Assembly: GCA_944320465.1 (NCBI GenBank)
Contig: CALUHO010000007.1
Location: 28,953-92,952 of the forward strand
DNA: 64,000 nucleotides
Reading direction: 5' to 3'
DNA from: an uncultured Bacteroidales bacterium
GTDB taxonomy: Bacteria > Bacteroidota > Bacteroidia > Bacteroidales > P3
The notes under the pieces are model-generated. The model saw only the letters and a list, made by a program, of their open reading frames with translations, did no database searches and was not told the DNA's origin. The stretch's first letter is position 1. The number at the start of each line of letters is the position of its first letter. Positions 1 through 7,858 of the stretch are shown here, piece by piece. The position numbers and the translations under genes were made by a program.

Positions 1-1
1 G

Positions 2-1633
2 GACTACCTGCACGACTCTCTCTTCCTCTCGGCCACATCGCTATATCTGACAGGCAAAGCAGGAGATGCCATGGATGCTTATTTACGGTTGCTGGAGAAA
101 GACCCGGGCAACGCAACGGCGGCCTTCCAGATTGCCAACCTCCTGGCATCGCAAAAAAACTTCAGCGATGCCCAAGTTTACGCAGAAAGGGCGGCCATGA
201 CAGACCCGACGAATGAATGGTTCCAATTGCTGCTGGCCCAACTGTACAAGACCAACCATGATTTTGCAGAAGCGGCCAAAATCTTTGCCAAGCTTTACGA
301 AATGCGTCCGGACAAATTGGATTATGCGTACGATCAAGCCAATATGTATGTCCTGACGGGAGACTTCCTTTCGGCCGTTTCAGTTTACGATGCCTTGCAA
401 GACCGCCTAGGCCACACCGACACTTGGAGCATGCAAAAATACAAGATTTACATGGGTTTAGGAGACACTGAGTCGGCTCGTAGGGAAATAGAAGAAATAA
501 GTCATGCAATTCCCGGGCAACCCAAATACCTTGAAATGCTGGCTCAGATGTGCATGAAGGACAAAGACTACAAGCAAGCCTACAGCTATTTAAAGAAAGT
601 CTTGGAAATCAAGCCCGATGACCCGTATGTGCATGTATCATTGGTTGATTACTACCGCAGTACCGGCAATTTCAAGCAAGCATATCTTTCTTTGGAGCAA
701 GCTGTCCAAAATCCTCTTTTGGATTTCAAGACCAAACTGAACCTGTTACGAGCTTACTACACAGGCAAGAATGAACTCAAACCCCAAGGCGACCTGATAG
801 AACAAGCATCTACCTTATTCCGCCTGCTCAATCAAACGCATCCCAATGAACCGGAAGGATATTTCGATCATGCTCGATTCCAAATCATGCGCAATAATCC
901 CCAAGAAGCCATCCTTCTTTTGAAAAGAGCTATCGAATTGGATTCGAACGCCATCGGGAGTTGGGAATTGCTGCTCTTGGCCGCCAACCAGACCACAGAC
1001 ACCGCCCTGCTAATGCATGCAGGGCTTCAAGCATCCCAACGATTTCCTGAACAGACTTTTCCATACATGTACCTGGCCATCGCTTCCTTCCTTGAAAACC
1101 AGCTGGACAAAGCCGTTCGCTATGCAGAAATCTGCCGTCAAAGGAACCGGAACCATAACGCATACGTAGAAAAAATAGCACTCCAAATTCTGGGGGATGC
1201 CTGCTTTGAACTTGACCGTATCCCTGAAAGCCTGTCCGCATACCAGACCCTGTTCAAACTAGACCCGAACGACCTCTATGTCCGCAACAATTACGCATAC
1301 TATTTAGCCATAAGCAACAAAGAAATAGAATTTGCCGAGAACATAGCCGCGCAACTCTGCAAAGCAGAACCCAAGAATGCCACATTTCTGGACACATACG
1401 CTTGGGTATTGTACAAGGCTGGCAAATACGAAAAAGCTCTTGACTGCATCAAGGCCGCCTACAAATACGATGCTGGCAAAGATGCGGTCATCCTAGACCA
1501 CTACGGAGACATCCTGTACCGTTTAGGGCAAAAAGGGAAAGCTTTGGATTTCTGGGAAAAAGCATTGCTGAAAGACCCCGAAAATGAGAATCTCAGACAA
1601 AAAATAAAACAAGAAAATCCCGTATTGGACTAA
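2..1633 (+). CDS. Tetratricopeptide-repeat protein, 5' end cut by window edge
   Basis: The reading frame is open to the left edge of the window; codons before the first ATG at 71 (from base 2) read as ordinary TPR sequence (helix A/B pattern with a GKAGDAMDAY stretch), so the protein is partial rather than starting at 71. The visible 543 residues consist of consecutive 34-residue TPR-like helical hairpins, for example around FSDAQVYAERAAMTDP and KALDFWEKALLKDPEN near the C-terminus. No signal peptide can be judged because the true N-terminus is missing. The stop overlaps the start of the DUF4292 gene (TAATG), and an EnvC-like gene follows, so this is the first visible gene of a translationally coupled envelope operon. 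By context the role is a scaffold for cell-envelope assembly or division; this is inference, since TPRs only show protein binding. Confidence 0.88.
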   Translation, partial: DYLHDSLFLSATSLYLTGKAGDAMDAYLRLLEKDPGNATAAFQIANLLASQKNFSDAQVYAERAAMTDPTNEWFQLLLAQLYKTNHDFAEAAKIFAKLYEMRPDKLDYAYDQANMYVLTGDFLSAVSVYDALQDRLGHTDTWSMQKYKIYMGLGDTESARREIEEISHAIPGQPKYLEMLAQMCMKDKDYKQAYSYLKKVLEIKPDDPYVHVSLVDYYRSTGNFKQAYLSLEQAVQNPLLDFKTKLNLLRAYYTGKNELKPQGDLIEQASTLFRLLNQTHPNEPEGYFDHARFQIMRNNPQEAILLLKRAIELDSNAIGSWELLLLAANQTTDTALLMHAGLQASQRFPEQTFPYMYLAIASFLENQLDKAVRYAEICRQRNRNHNAYVEKIALQILGDACFELDRIPESLSAYQTLFKLDPNDLYVRNNYAYYLAISNKEIEFAENIAAQLCKAEPKNATFLDTYAWVLYKAGKYEKALDCIKAAYKYDAGKDAVILDHYGDILYRLGQKGKALDFWEKALLKDPENENLRQKIKQENPVLD

Positions 1634-2577
1634 TGAAAACAAGAATAACAGCAGCACTTTCGTGGAAAACAAAATTCAGCAGGACGGCTTGGCTCAAGGT
1701 CATTAGCATTCTGCTTGCCGCACTGACAGTGCCTGCCGCATGCCGCTCCGACCGTTCAGACACAGGCTGGATGGAACAAAGCTTCAATATGGCCCCAGAG
1801 ATACCTGCAACAGCCCGGGATTCGGCCAGATACCTCTTGCAGCAAACCATGCAGCATAACGTGCCATTCCAGACTTTCGCATCGAACCTGGCCGTGAAAT
1901 TAAAAATAGGCGGACTCCGGATTGGCATGGGCGGCCAGCTTCGTATCGCGAACGATTCCACCATATGGGCTTCCATCCATAAAATGGGGATGGAACTGGT
2001 CCGGCTGAAGCTTACACCCGACAGCTTGCTCATGTACAGCAAAGCGGGGAACACGGCTGCTGTCTATACCGATGAACAGGACAGCCTGCTTGAGCCTGTC
2101 ATGCCGCTCATCTACCGGCTATGCCAGAACATGCTGATGCAAAAAAACGACACCTTGCTTTTCAACAATCCTTTGGAACTGTCCAGGACAAAGAAAAACC
2201 TATGGGAAGTACGCGGCATTTCTGATGACAGCCTTTCCTGGACGGTTCTCATCGACCCGCGAAGTTTTAAAATCATCCAGTTAGACGCGGCCCTAAAAGA
2301 CGGAAACTCGGAAATGCAGGCCAGTTTCCAGTATCCTGACAAGAACAAAACGGACATACGTTTGGCGCAAGACCGGAAAGAACTGCTACATGTCGAAATC
2401 TGTTACACGGATCCTCAATGGGACATTCCTCTGGCGTTCCCGTTCCAGATTCCAGCATCCATCCCCGTGATGAGCAATCACGGACTAATAAAAAGCATGC
2501 AAAAGGTCGAGAACGATTTCATCCGTTCGGAACAAACGCCAAACATCGAGCAACCCGATTCCGAGAACAACCGCTAA
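1633..2577 (+). CDS. DUF4292-like envelope lipoprotein
   Basis: A 314-residue protein with a positively charged N-terminus, a hydrophobic stretch and a lipobox-like LTVPAAC ending near residue 37, so it is probably a lipoprotein. The body is beta-rich with alternating hydrophobic residues (for example SWTVLIDPRSFKIIQLDAAL), which fits DUF4292, a Bacteroidetes family usually placed between a TPR gene and an EnvC-type gene exactly as here. The start codon overlaps the TPR stop codon, and the next gene begins 12 bp downstream. The family has no settled function; a LolA/LolB-like lipid- or lipoprotein-binding fold has been suspected from its beta-rich look, but nothing in the sequence proves it. 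Confidence 0.8.
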   Translation: MKTRITAALSWKTKFSRTAWLKVISILLAALTVPAACRSDRSDTGWMEQSFNMAPEIPATARDSARYLLQQTMQHNVPFQTFASNLAVKLKIGGLRIGMGGQLRIANDSTIWASIHKMGMELVRLKLTPDSLLMYSKAGNTAAVYTDEQDSLLEPVMPLIYRLCQNMLMQKNDTLLFNNPLELSRTKKNLWEVRGISDDSLSWTVLIDPRSFKIIQLDAALKDGNSEMQASFQYPDKNKTDIRLAQDRKELLHVEICYTDPQWDIPLAFPFQIPASIPVMSNHGLIKSMQKVENDFIRSEQTPNIEQPDSENNR

Positions 2578-2589
2578 AAGTCCCCAACA

Positions 2590-3828
2590 ATGAATCTTTT
2601 ATGCAGACATTCAATAAAAATTGCGCAAGTTTTGGCATTGGCCACCCTGCTGTTGCTCTCCAGCATCGCTTATGGGCAAGACCGTAAAACCCTAGAAGCC
2701 AACAAGAAAAAGCTGGAAAACGAGATTGCCCAGACAGAAAAGCAATTGGACCAGACACGCAGCCGGCGGAAAAACACGGTGGCAGAACTGCAATTAGTCA
2801 ACAGCAATATCAATAAACGGGAAGAACTTATCAATGGCCTGAACAAGGAGGTGAACCTGACCAATCAGGAAATCAATAACCTGAATGCTAAAATAAAACG
2901 TCTCAGCAATGATATCGAGACATTAAAAGAAGAGTACGCCGAGATGATTGCCGCTTCGCAACGGCATCGAAACCAATATTCCCTGTTAATGTTCATTTTT
3001 GCTTCACAAGACTTCAACCAAGCTTGGAGAAGGCTAAGATACATAAGCCAATACAACGACTACCTAAAAAAACAGGTGGCACTAATCAATGAAAAACAAG
3101 TGGTCTTGAGAGACAGCAAGGAAAACCTGGAAGCAGAACGGGAGTCCAAGAAAAAATTGGTCAGAGAACAGCAGACAGCCAAACAGAAATTAGAAAAAGA
3201 AAAGCAAGACAAGAACCGGCTCGTCTCCCAGCTCAAATCAAAAGAAAGCAAATTGCGCAAACAGATGAAAGAGCAACAGAAAAAGGTCAATCAACTCAAT
3301 GCGCAAATCCAGAAAATCATAGAAGAGGAAATCAGACGTTCGCAAGAAGAAGCCCGCAAGAAAGGCGAAGCCAGCAGCGGGAACACATACGCGCTGACAC
3401 CGGAAGAAAAAACATTGTCATCGAATTTTGAAAGCAACAAGGGCAAACTGCCATGGCCGCTGGAAAGAGGCGTGATTTCCGGCAAGTTCGGAACCCATCC
3501 TCATCCCGTTATCAGCAGCGTGACAGTGACCAACAACGGCATCGACATCCTAACCGATAAAAACGCCCCTGTCAGAGCGGTCTTTTCCGGCGAGGTCTGC
3601 AACGTAGGCTCGGTCTATGGCTTGAAATTCGTCATGATCCGGCACGGGGCATACGTGACAGTCTATGCCAACCTGGACCAAGTCTATGTGAAGGAAGGCG
3701 ACAAAGTGGACACCAAGGAAAAGATTGGCCGGGTCTATTACGATGCCGAGGAAGGAAAGTCGGAATTGCAGTTCCAGGTATGGAAGAGCACGGCCAAGCA
3801 GAACCCGGAATATTGGATAGCCAAGTGA
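2590..3828 (+). CDS. EnvC-like murein hydrolase activator (degenerate M23 domain)
   Basis: A 412-residue secreted protein: signal peptide about residues 1-29 (ending SIAYGQ), then a long charged coiled coil (about 30-270) and a C-terminal LytM/M23 domain (about 290-412). In active M23 peptidases zinc is held by HxxxD and HxH. Here the first motif reads NNGID and the last reads LQFQV, so the zinc histidines are missing. This is the pattern of EnvC, which activates cell-separation amidases and does not cleave peptidoglycan itself. It is the last gene of the TPR-DUF4292 operon. The activator role is known for the family; the partner amidase is not in this window. Confidence 0.9.
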   Translation: MNLLCRHSIKIAQVLALATLLLLSSIAYGQDRKTLEANKKKLENEIAQTEKQLDQTRSRRKNTVAELQLVNSNINKREELINGLNKEVNLTNQEINNLNAKIKRLSNDIETLKEEYAEMIAASQRHRNQYSLLMFIFASQDFNQAWRRLRYISQYNDYLKKQVALINEKQVVLRDSKENLEAERESKKKLVREQQTAKQKLEKEKQDKNRLVSQLKSKESKLRKQMKEQQKKVNQLNAQIQKIIEEEIRRSQEEARKKGEASSGNTYALTPEEKTLSSNFESNKGKLPWPLERGVISGKFGTHPHPVISSVTVTNNGIDILTDKNAPVRAVFSGEVCNVGSVYGLKFVMIRHGAYVTVYANLDQVYVKEGDKVDTKEKIGRVYYDAEEGKSELQFQVWKSTAKQNPEYWIAK

Positions 3829-3840
3829 GGAGGCGTTCTA

Positions 3841-4045
3841 GAAGCTGTTTAAATTTATTTGTTCAGGCCATCGGGAGGGGATTTCGAGGGATGGCGCCGC
3901 GTTTTTCAAAGGAGGATAGCTTGGCTATCCTCCTTTGAAAAACGCCAGCAAGACCCGAAATAGCCCCCGATGGGCAAACAAAATCCTGAAACCGCTCCCT
4001 GAAAATTCAACCTTTTCAGGATTGCAAGAAATTTTAAACAGCTTC
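3841..4045. repeat. Family A hairpin MITE-like element, copy A1
   Basis: A 205-bp non-coding element with terminal inverted repeats GAAGCTGTTTAAA / TTTAAACAGCTTC. It recurs at 29722-29925 and 61722-61925. The middle is a long palindrome: 3900-3942 holds a perfect 20-bp stem with a 3-nt loop (arm starts GTTTTTCAAAGG), and outside it CCATCGGG and CCCGATGG pair. Flanks are CTA on the left and TTA on the right, a one-mismatch version of the 3-bp duplications seen at the other copies. It separates the envC-like gene from the LOG gene and ends 43 bp before the LOG start codon. Confidence 0.85.
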
Positions 4046-4088
4046 TTAGCCGGCAATCTGCGGCATAAAACATAAAAAAGCAAAGAGT

Positions 4089-4655
4089 ATGAGAATCTGT
4101 GTTTATTGCGCCTCCTCGATGGGAAAAGACGGGGCGTATGCCGAAACCGCACGGGAATTAGGGCGATGGATCGGCCAAAACGGCCACAGCCTGGTTTACG
4201 GGGGTGCCTGTTGCGGCACGATGGGCGTATTGGCCGATGCCGCCTTGCAATCAGGAGCCTACGTACACGGAATCATACCTCGTTTCTTTGAGCATTACAG
4301 TTTTGAAGTAGTCCACAAAAACCTTTCTCAGACCACTTTGGTGGACAATATGGCTGAACGGAAAAAAATCCTGGTCAAAGAGGCGCATGTGTTCGTGACC
4401 TTGCCTGGCTCGTACGGCACCATGGACGAATTGTTCGAGACTCTGGCTCTCTGCCAGCTCAAACAGATTGAAAAACCGGTATTTCTCCTCAACATCCATG
4501 GTTTCTACAATCCTCTGCTCTCTCAATTAGAAGCAATGCAAGAAGCAGGATTCCTGTGCAAAGGCAACCGATCTTTGCTCTCGGTAGCAGACGATATGGC
4601 AGCATTGACCCAAGCGATAAGCGAATATTCGCGGCAACATCCAAAACTATTGTAA
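4089..4655 (+). CDS. LOG-family (TIGR00730) Rossmann-fold protein
   Basis: A 188-residue cytosolic protein with the lysine-decarboxylase-like/LOG fold. It shows the nucleotide-binding GGACCGTMG segment (about residues 39-47) and the signature near residue 102. LOG enzymes remove ribose 5-phosphate from N6-modified AMP and related nucleotides. The consensus PGGxGTxxE is PGSYGTMDE here, with serine for the second glycine, while the catalytic glutamate is kept. It ends directly against the next start codon (stop TAA at 4653-4655, ATG at 4656), so the two are cotranscribed. Family A element A1 lies just upstream and may supply or alter its promoter. Substrate is unknown. Confidence 0.88.
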   Translation: MRICVYCASSMGKDGAYAETARELGRWIGQNGHSLVYGGACCGTMGVLADAALQSGAYVHGIIPRFFEHYSFEVVHKNLSQTTLVDNMAERKKILVKEAHVFVTLPGSYGTMDELFETLALCQLKQIEKPVFLLNIHGFYNPLLSQLEAMQEAGFLCKGNRSLLSVADDMAALTQAISEYSRQHPKLL

Positions 4656-6143
4656 ATGAAAACTTTCTTCCAGCTATTATTCATCGGGATATCCAGCACG
4701 TCCTTCCTGACAGGATTCGGCATGGCACAAGACACACCTGCGCCTAACGGAACAGAACCGGAAGGTTATGAAATCCGGGTCAGGCTCCACAACTACCCGG
4801 ACTCGCTGCAACATTCCCTCCGGTTAGGCCGCTATTACTGGTCGGGGCGTTATATCGAAGATTCCGCTGTCTACGACAAGGCGGAAAACCTCTACATCTT
4901 CCAAGGCGACGAGGAGTTGAACAAAGGGATGTACATTCTGATTACAGGTGACGACCATTATGTGGACTTCATTCTTGACAAAAGCCAGCACATTGGCATC
5001 GAATGCTCGTACCCCGACTTATCTAACAACATCCATTTTACAAATTCGCCAGAGAATGAAGCCTACCAATCTTTCATAAAAACAAGCAAGCACTACTTCT
5101 CCGCACTGGACAGCTTGCAAGCCTTGGACAAGGCGGCAAGACAAACGAAAAACGAAGAGGAATCCGCCCGTCTGAAAGAAAACATATCCAATTATTACGC
5201 ACAATTAGATCAAGCCAAAACAGCCTTCATCGAAAACAATCCAGACAATATGATGGCCGTGGTATTCAAAGCGCAGCAACCTGTCCCCGTGCCGGATGCG
5301 CCCTCTTCGGTACCGGATTCGCTCAAAGCCCACTGGCAATACGAATACTACAAGAACCACTACTTCGACTATTTCGACCTTTGCGACGAACGCCTGCTTT
5401 TCTCCCCGATGCTGTACCAAAGGGTGAACTCATTCCAGGACAAGGTGCTGCACATGCAAAGCCCGGATACGATAAAATTGGCCTGGGAACGCCTGATTGA
5501 AAAGGCTCGTTGCAACAAAGAGGTTTTCAAGGCATTGATCGCCCATCCGGTAGAACACTACCAACGCTCGCAAATCATCGGGCAGGATGCCATCTGGGTC
5601 TATCTGGCAAAAAAATACTATCTCGGAGGAGAAGCCTGGTGGGCATCGCCAAGCCTGGTAGAAAATTTCCGTAAACGAATCGAACGGGTGGAGCCTCTCC
5701 TGATTGGAAACCGGCCTTTGGAATTCTCCTGCCCGGACACTACCGTCGATACGCCTGACGAAAACTGGGTATCTGTCTTTTCTTCAAAACGGCGGTATAC
5801 CGTAGTGATTTTCTGGTCACTAAGCTGCGTACACTGCCAGCATTCGATGCCCAAATGGCACGATTTGTACGAAAAGCACGGCAAGGAATGGGATTTTGAC
5901 GTGATTGCGATATGCAAGGACCATGATATGGCAGAATGGAAATCTTACATCCGCCGACATAACATGCTGGACTGGACCAATCTCTGCGGAAAAAAGGCCA
6001 CTTTGGATTATGATGACAAGTGGGATGTTGCCACCACGCCGACCATCTATGTCTTGGATAGCCAAAAAAGAATCGTCACCAAGATGATCGAACCGGAATA
6101 CCTGGAAGAGTTCATCAAGGATTGGAATAAAAAATATTTCTAA
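4656..6143 (+). CDS. Secreted thioredoxin-fold protein (DUF4369/DUF5106-TlpA type)
   Basis: A 495-residue protein with a signal peptide (about 1-25, ending FGMAQ). The N-terminal half resembles the DUF4369-like beta domain found before TlpA domains in Bacteroidetes, followed by a helical region of DUF5106 type (about 150-340). The C-terminal thioredoxin fold (about 355-495) carries a CVHC active site in WSLSCVHCQHSMPKW and a cis-proline in the TTPTIYVLD segment. It should act in the periplasm as a thiol-disulfide oxidoreductase, probably reducing or isomerising disulfides. It directly follows the LOG gene without a gap. The partner proteins are unknown. Confidence 0.88.
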   Translation: MKTFFQLLFIGISSTSFLTGFGMAQDTPAPNGTEPEGYEIRVRLHNYPDSLQHSLRLGRYYWSGRYIEDSAVYDKAENLYIFQGDEELNKGMYILITGDDHYVDFILDKSQHIGIECSYPDLSNNIHFTNSPENEAYQSFIKTSKHYFSALDSLQALDKAARQTKNEEESARLKENISNYYAQLDQAKTAFIENNPDNMMAVVFKAQQPVPVPDAPSSVPDSLKAHWQYEYYKNHYFDYFDLCDERLLFSPMLYQRVNSFQDKVLHMQSPDTIKLAWERLIEKARCNKEVFKALIAHPVEHYQRSQIIGQDAIWVYLAKKYYLGGEAWWASPSLVENFRKRIERVEPLLIGNRPLEFSCPDTTVDTPDENWVSVFSSKRRYTVVIFWSLSCVHCQHSMPKWHDLYEKHGKEWDFDVIAICKDHDMAEWKSYIRRHNMLDWTNLCGKKATLDYDDKWDVATTPTIYVLDSQKRIVTKMIEPEYLEEFIKDWNKKYF

Positions 6144-6341
6144 AGGCTATCGCACCGGATGCCTTGCGTGCAAAGCCAAGACCGGGGAATGCGATTCCGG
6201 AACCGAAGCTGCCGGACCGTATCGCGTAATTCCCGGAACGGAGATTGCAAGTTGCTTCGTCGAGACACGCGAATCCGAACGGCGGAGACACTTCCCGAAA
6301 CGGAGGATCCAGGGCTGCCTTTCTCTGAAAAGAGGCTTTAT
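6144..6341. other. Convergent intergenic spacer
   Basis: Lies between two convergent genes. It contains imperfect inverted stretches (GGGAATGCGATTCC and ATTCCCGG-type arms around 6195-6240) that could form a weak bidirectional terminator, but no clean stem with a U-tract and no coding sequence was recognised. Confidence 0.4.
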
Positions 6342-7466
6342 CTACAAGCCGAGCGCTTGACGGAACTCTTGAATTACAGAGGCATGGTCGAAAGCCAAGG
6401 AGGGAAGCGAATCCAAGGGGAACCAAGCCGCGCGGCAGGCATCGTCCTGGCCTTGGACTTCGGGCAGTTCTTCCGTTTCCAGTAGCGCGTAATAGACCAT
6501 CGTGATGGTGCGGCCGCGCGGGTCACGGTCGGGTTCACTATAAGGCCGGAAGGGAAGAGGCGTGAGTCCGTAGTCTTTGAGCCGGATGCCGGTTTCCTCG
6601 CGCAGCTCCCGGCCGGCGGCCCACTCCAGCGTCTCGTCCTCTTCCACAAAGCCGCCCGGAAAAGCGTAACAGCCTTGAAACGGCTCCCTGCCCCGCTCCA
6701 CCAGCAGCAGATGCGGTGGCAGATGCCCGGACTTGGCAAGCAGCAGGAAATCGACCGTCACCGCCGGCCGGGGGTACGGATAAGCGTACACCGGCTTGGG
6801 ATTTCCTTCCACCACTAAAACCATCTCTCCTTTAGGTTCATTCTCCTGGTAAAAAGCCGCCAATTCGGACAACGTTCCCCGCTTGCTTTCGGCAAACACC
6901 TTGGAGATTTCCCGGCAAAGGCAAGCCCGCCGACTGCCGCCCAAGGTTTCGGTCAACTGCTGCAAGGTCTTGGCAATGCGGTGCGGGGACTCATATAAGA
7001 GAAATGTCTTGTCGTAATGTTTCAATTGTTCCAAACGGGCGTTCCGGCCTTTCTGGTGCGGCAGGAAGCCTTCAAAGATAAAACGTTCGCAAGGGAAACC
7101 GGATTGCACCAGAGCCGGCACGAAAGCCGTAGCTCCCGGCAGGCATTCCACCTCGATATCGTTCTCCACGCAGGCTCTCACCAAAAGGAATCCCGGATCG
7201 GAAATCCCCGGCGTTCCGGCATCGGTGATGACTGCCAGATTCTGGCCTTGCTGCAAAAGTCCGACAATCTGCTCGCAGACTTTATGCTCGTTGAACTGAT
7301 GGTAGGCGCGGCAAGGTGTCTTGATCCCGTAATGCTGCAAGAGCTTGCTGCTGGTCCGGGTGTCTTCGGCCAGAATCAAGCTGACTTGGTTCAAGACTTC
7401 CACGGCCCGATAGGTGAAATCGGCCAGATTCCCGACCGGAGTCGGCACCAAAAACAGTTTTGCCAT
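6342..7466 (-). CDS. rsmI: RsmI 16S rRNA 2'-O-methyltransferase fused to a Nudix hydrolase
   Basis: One uninterrupted frame of 374 residues. Residues about 1-225 are RsmI: FLVPTPVGNLAD at the N-terminus, LAEDTRTS, and the SAM-site TDAGTPGISDPG segment, all typical of the enzyme that 2'-O-methylates C1402 of 16S rRNA. RsmI alone is usually about 225-290 residues. Residues about 228-374 form a second domain with a full Nudix box (GFVEEDE, then RELREETGI, matching Gx5Ex7REUxEExGU), similar to ADP-ribose or NADH pyrophosphatase-type Nudix enzymes. The junction (PKPVYAYPYPRP) has no stop or frameshift. Start at 7466 follows a TATGTTTG -7 box on the same strand at 7501-7508. The Nudix substrate is unknown. 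Confidence 0.93.
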   Translation of the reverse strand: MAKLFLVPTPVGNLADFTYRAVEVLNQVSLILAEDTRTSSKLLQHYGIKTPCRAYHQFNEHKVCEQIVGLLQQGQNLAVITDAGTPGISDPGFLLVRACVENDIEVECLPGATAFVPALVQSGFPCERFIFEGFLPHQKGRNARLEQLKHYDKTFLLYESPHRIAKTLQQLTETLGGSRRACLCREISKVFAESKRGTLSELAAFYQENEPKGEMVLVVEGNPKPVYAYPYPRPAVTVDFLLLAKSGHLPPHLLLVERGREPFQGCYAFPGGFVEEDETLEWAAGRELREETGIRLKDYGLTPLPFRPYSEPDRDPRGRTITMVYYALLETEELPEVQGQDDACRAAWFPLDSLPSLAFDHASVIQEFRQALGL

Positions 7467-7500
7467 AAGGTTTTCCTAAAAAAGGTGCAAATAACACGCG

Positions 7501-7508
7501 CAAACATA
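7501..7508 (-). promoter_or_regulatory. -7 box of the rsmI-Nudix gene
   Basis: TATGTTTG on the minus strand matches the Bacteroidetes TAnnTTTG box and lies 35 nt before the start codon. It is back-to-back with the plus-strand box at 7521. Confidence 0.55.
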
Positions 7509-7520
7509 GGAAAAAAAACA

Positions 7521-7528
7521 TACATTTG
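7521..7528 (+). promoter_or_regulatory. -7 box before a small ORF
   Basis: TACATTTG matches TAnnTTTG and lies 26 nt before the ATG at 7555, giving a short leader for the small ORF. Confidence 0.5.
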
Positions 7529-7554
7529 CCCACACATTTTCAAATACTCTTTCC

Positions 7555-7674
7555 ATGGATTTTTACGAGACATTGGAGAAAGGCCGTACCTACCGCGATT
7601 TCAGCCGACAAGCAGAGATCCATCAATCCGGAGGAAAGAATCCATTGGAACGAATGGTAAAGACTCAAGCCTGA
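7555..7674 (+). CDS. Possible 39-residue small protein
   Basis: ATG at 7555 to TGA at 7674 encodes 39 residues starting MDFYETLEKGRTYRDFS and ending ERMVKTQA. It is charged, soluble-looking and has no signal peptide or membrane segment. Support: a good -7 box (7521-7528) at the right distance and an 8-bp inverted repeat (GTTCTAAT/ATTAGAAC, 7695-7715) just after the stop that could end transcription. It is divergent from rsmI. No family is recognised, and a chance ORF cannot be excluded. Confidence 0.42.
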   Translation: MDFYETLEKGRTYRDFSRQAEIHQSGGKNPLERMVKTQA

Positions 7675-7798
7675 TGGCCAAGCCACAGATGCCCGTTCTA
7701 ATAGCCCATTAGAACGAACGGCAAGGAAAGGAAATCTTCTTTTACCTCCTTTTTTTCTCTTTTGAGAGGGAGCAAAAGAGAAAGAAAAGGATTTTTAT
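7675..7798. other. Spacer between small ORF and first DUF2723 gene
   Basis: Contains the 8-bp-arm inverted repeat at 7695-7715 and then a purine/pyrimidine-biased stretch (CTCTTTTGAGAGGG near 7758, GAAAGAAAAGG) before the -7 box at 7799. No gene seen. Confidence 0.4.
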
Positions 7799-7806
7799 TA
7801 CCTTTG
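7799..7806 (+). promoter_or_regulatory. -7 box of the DUF2723 operon
   Basis: TACCTTTG lies 53 nt before the ATG at 7859. A transcript starting about 7 nt downstream would leave almost no leader for the in-frame ATG at 7820, which supports 7859 as the start. Confidence 0.6.
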
Positions 7807-7858
7807 TAGGTTTGCGGCTTTGTTTTTCCCCGCAGCAAAAGACAAACCAAAGCATATT

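Noticed and set aside
3925..4152. 75-codon frame within family A element A1
   Set aside because: Lies inside a hairpin element; A2 carries a different frame with many changes, so not under coding selection.
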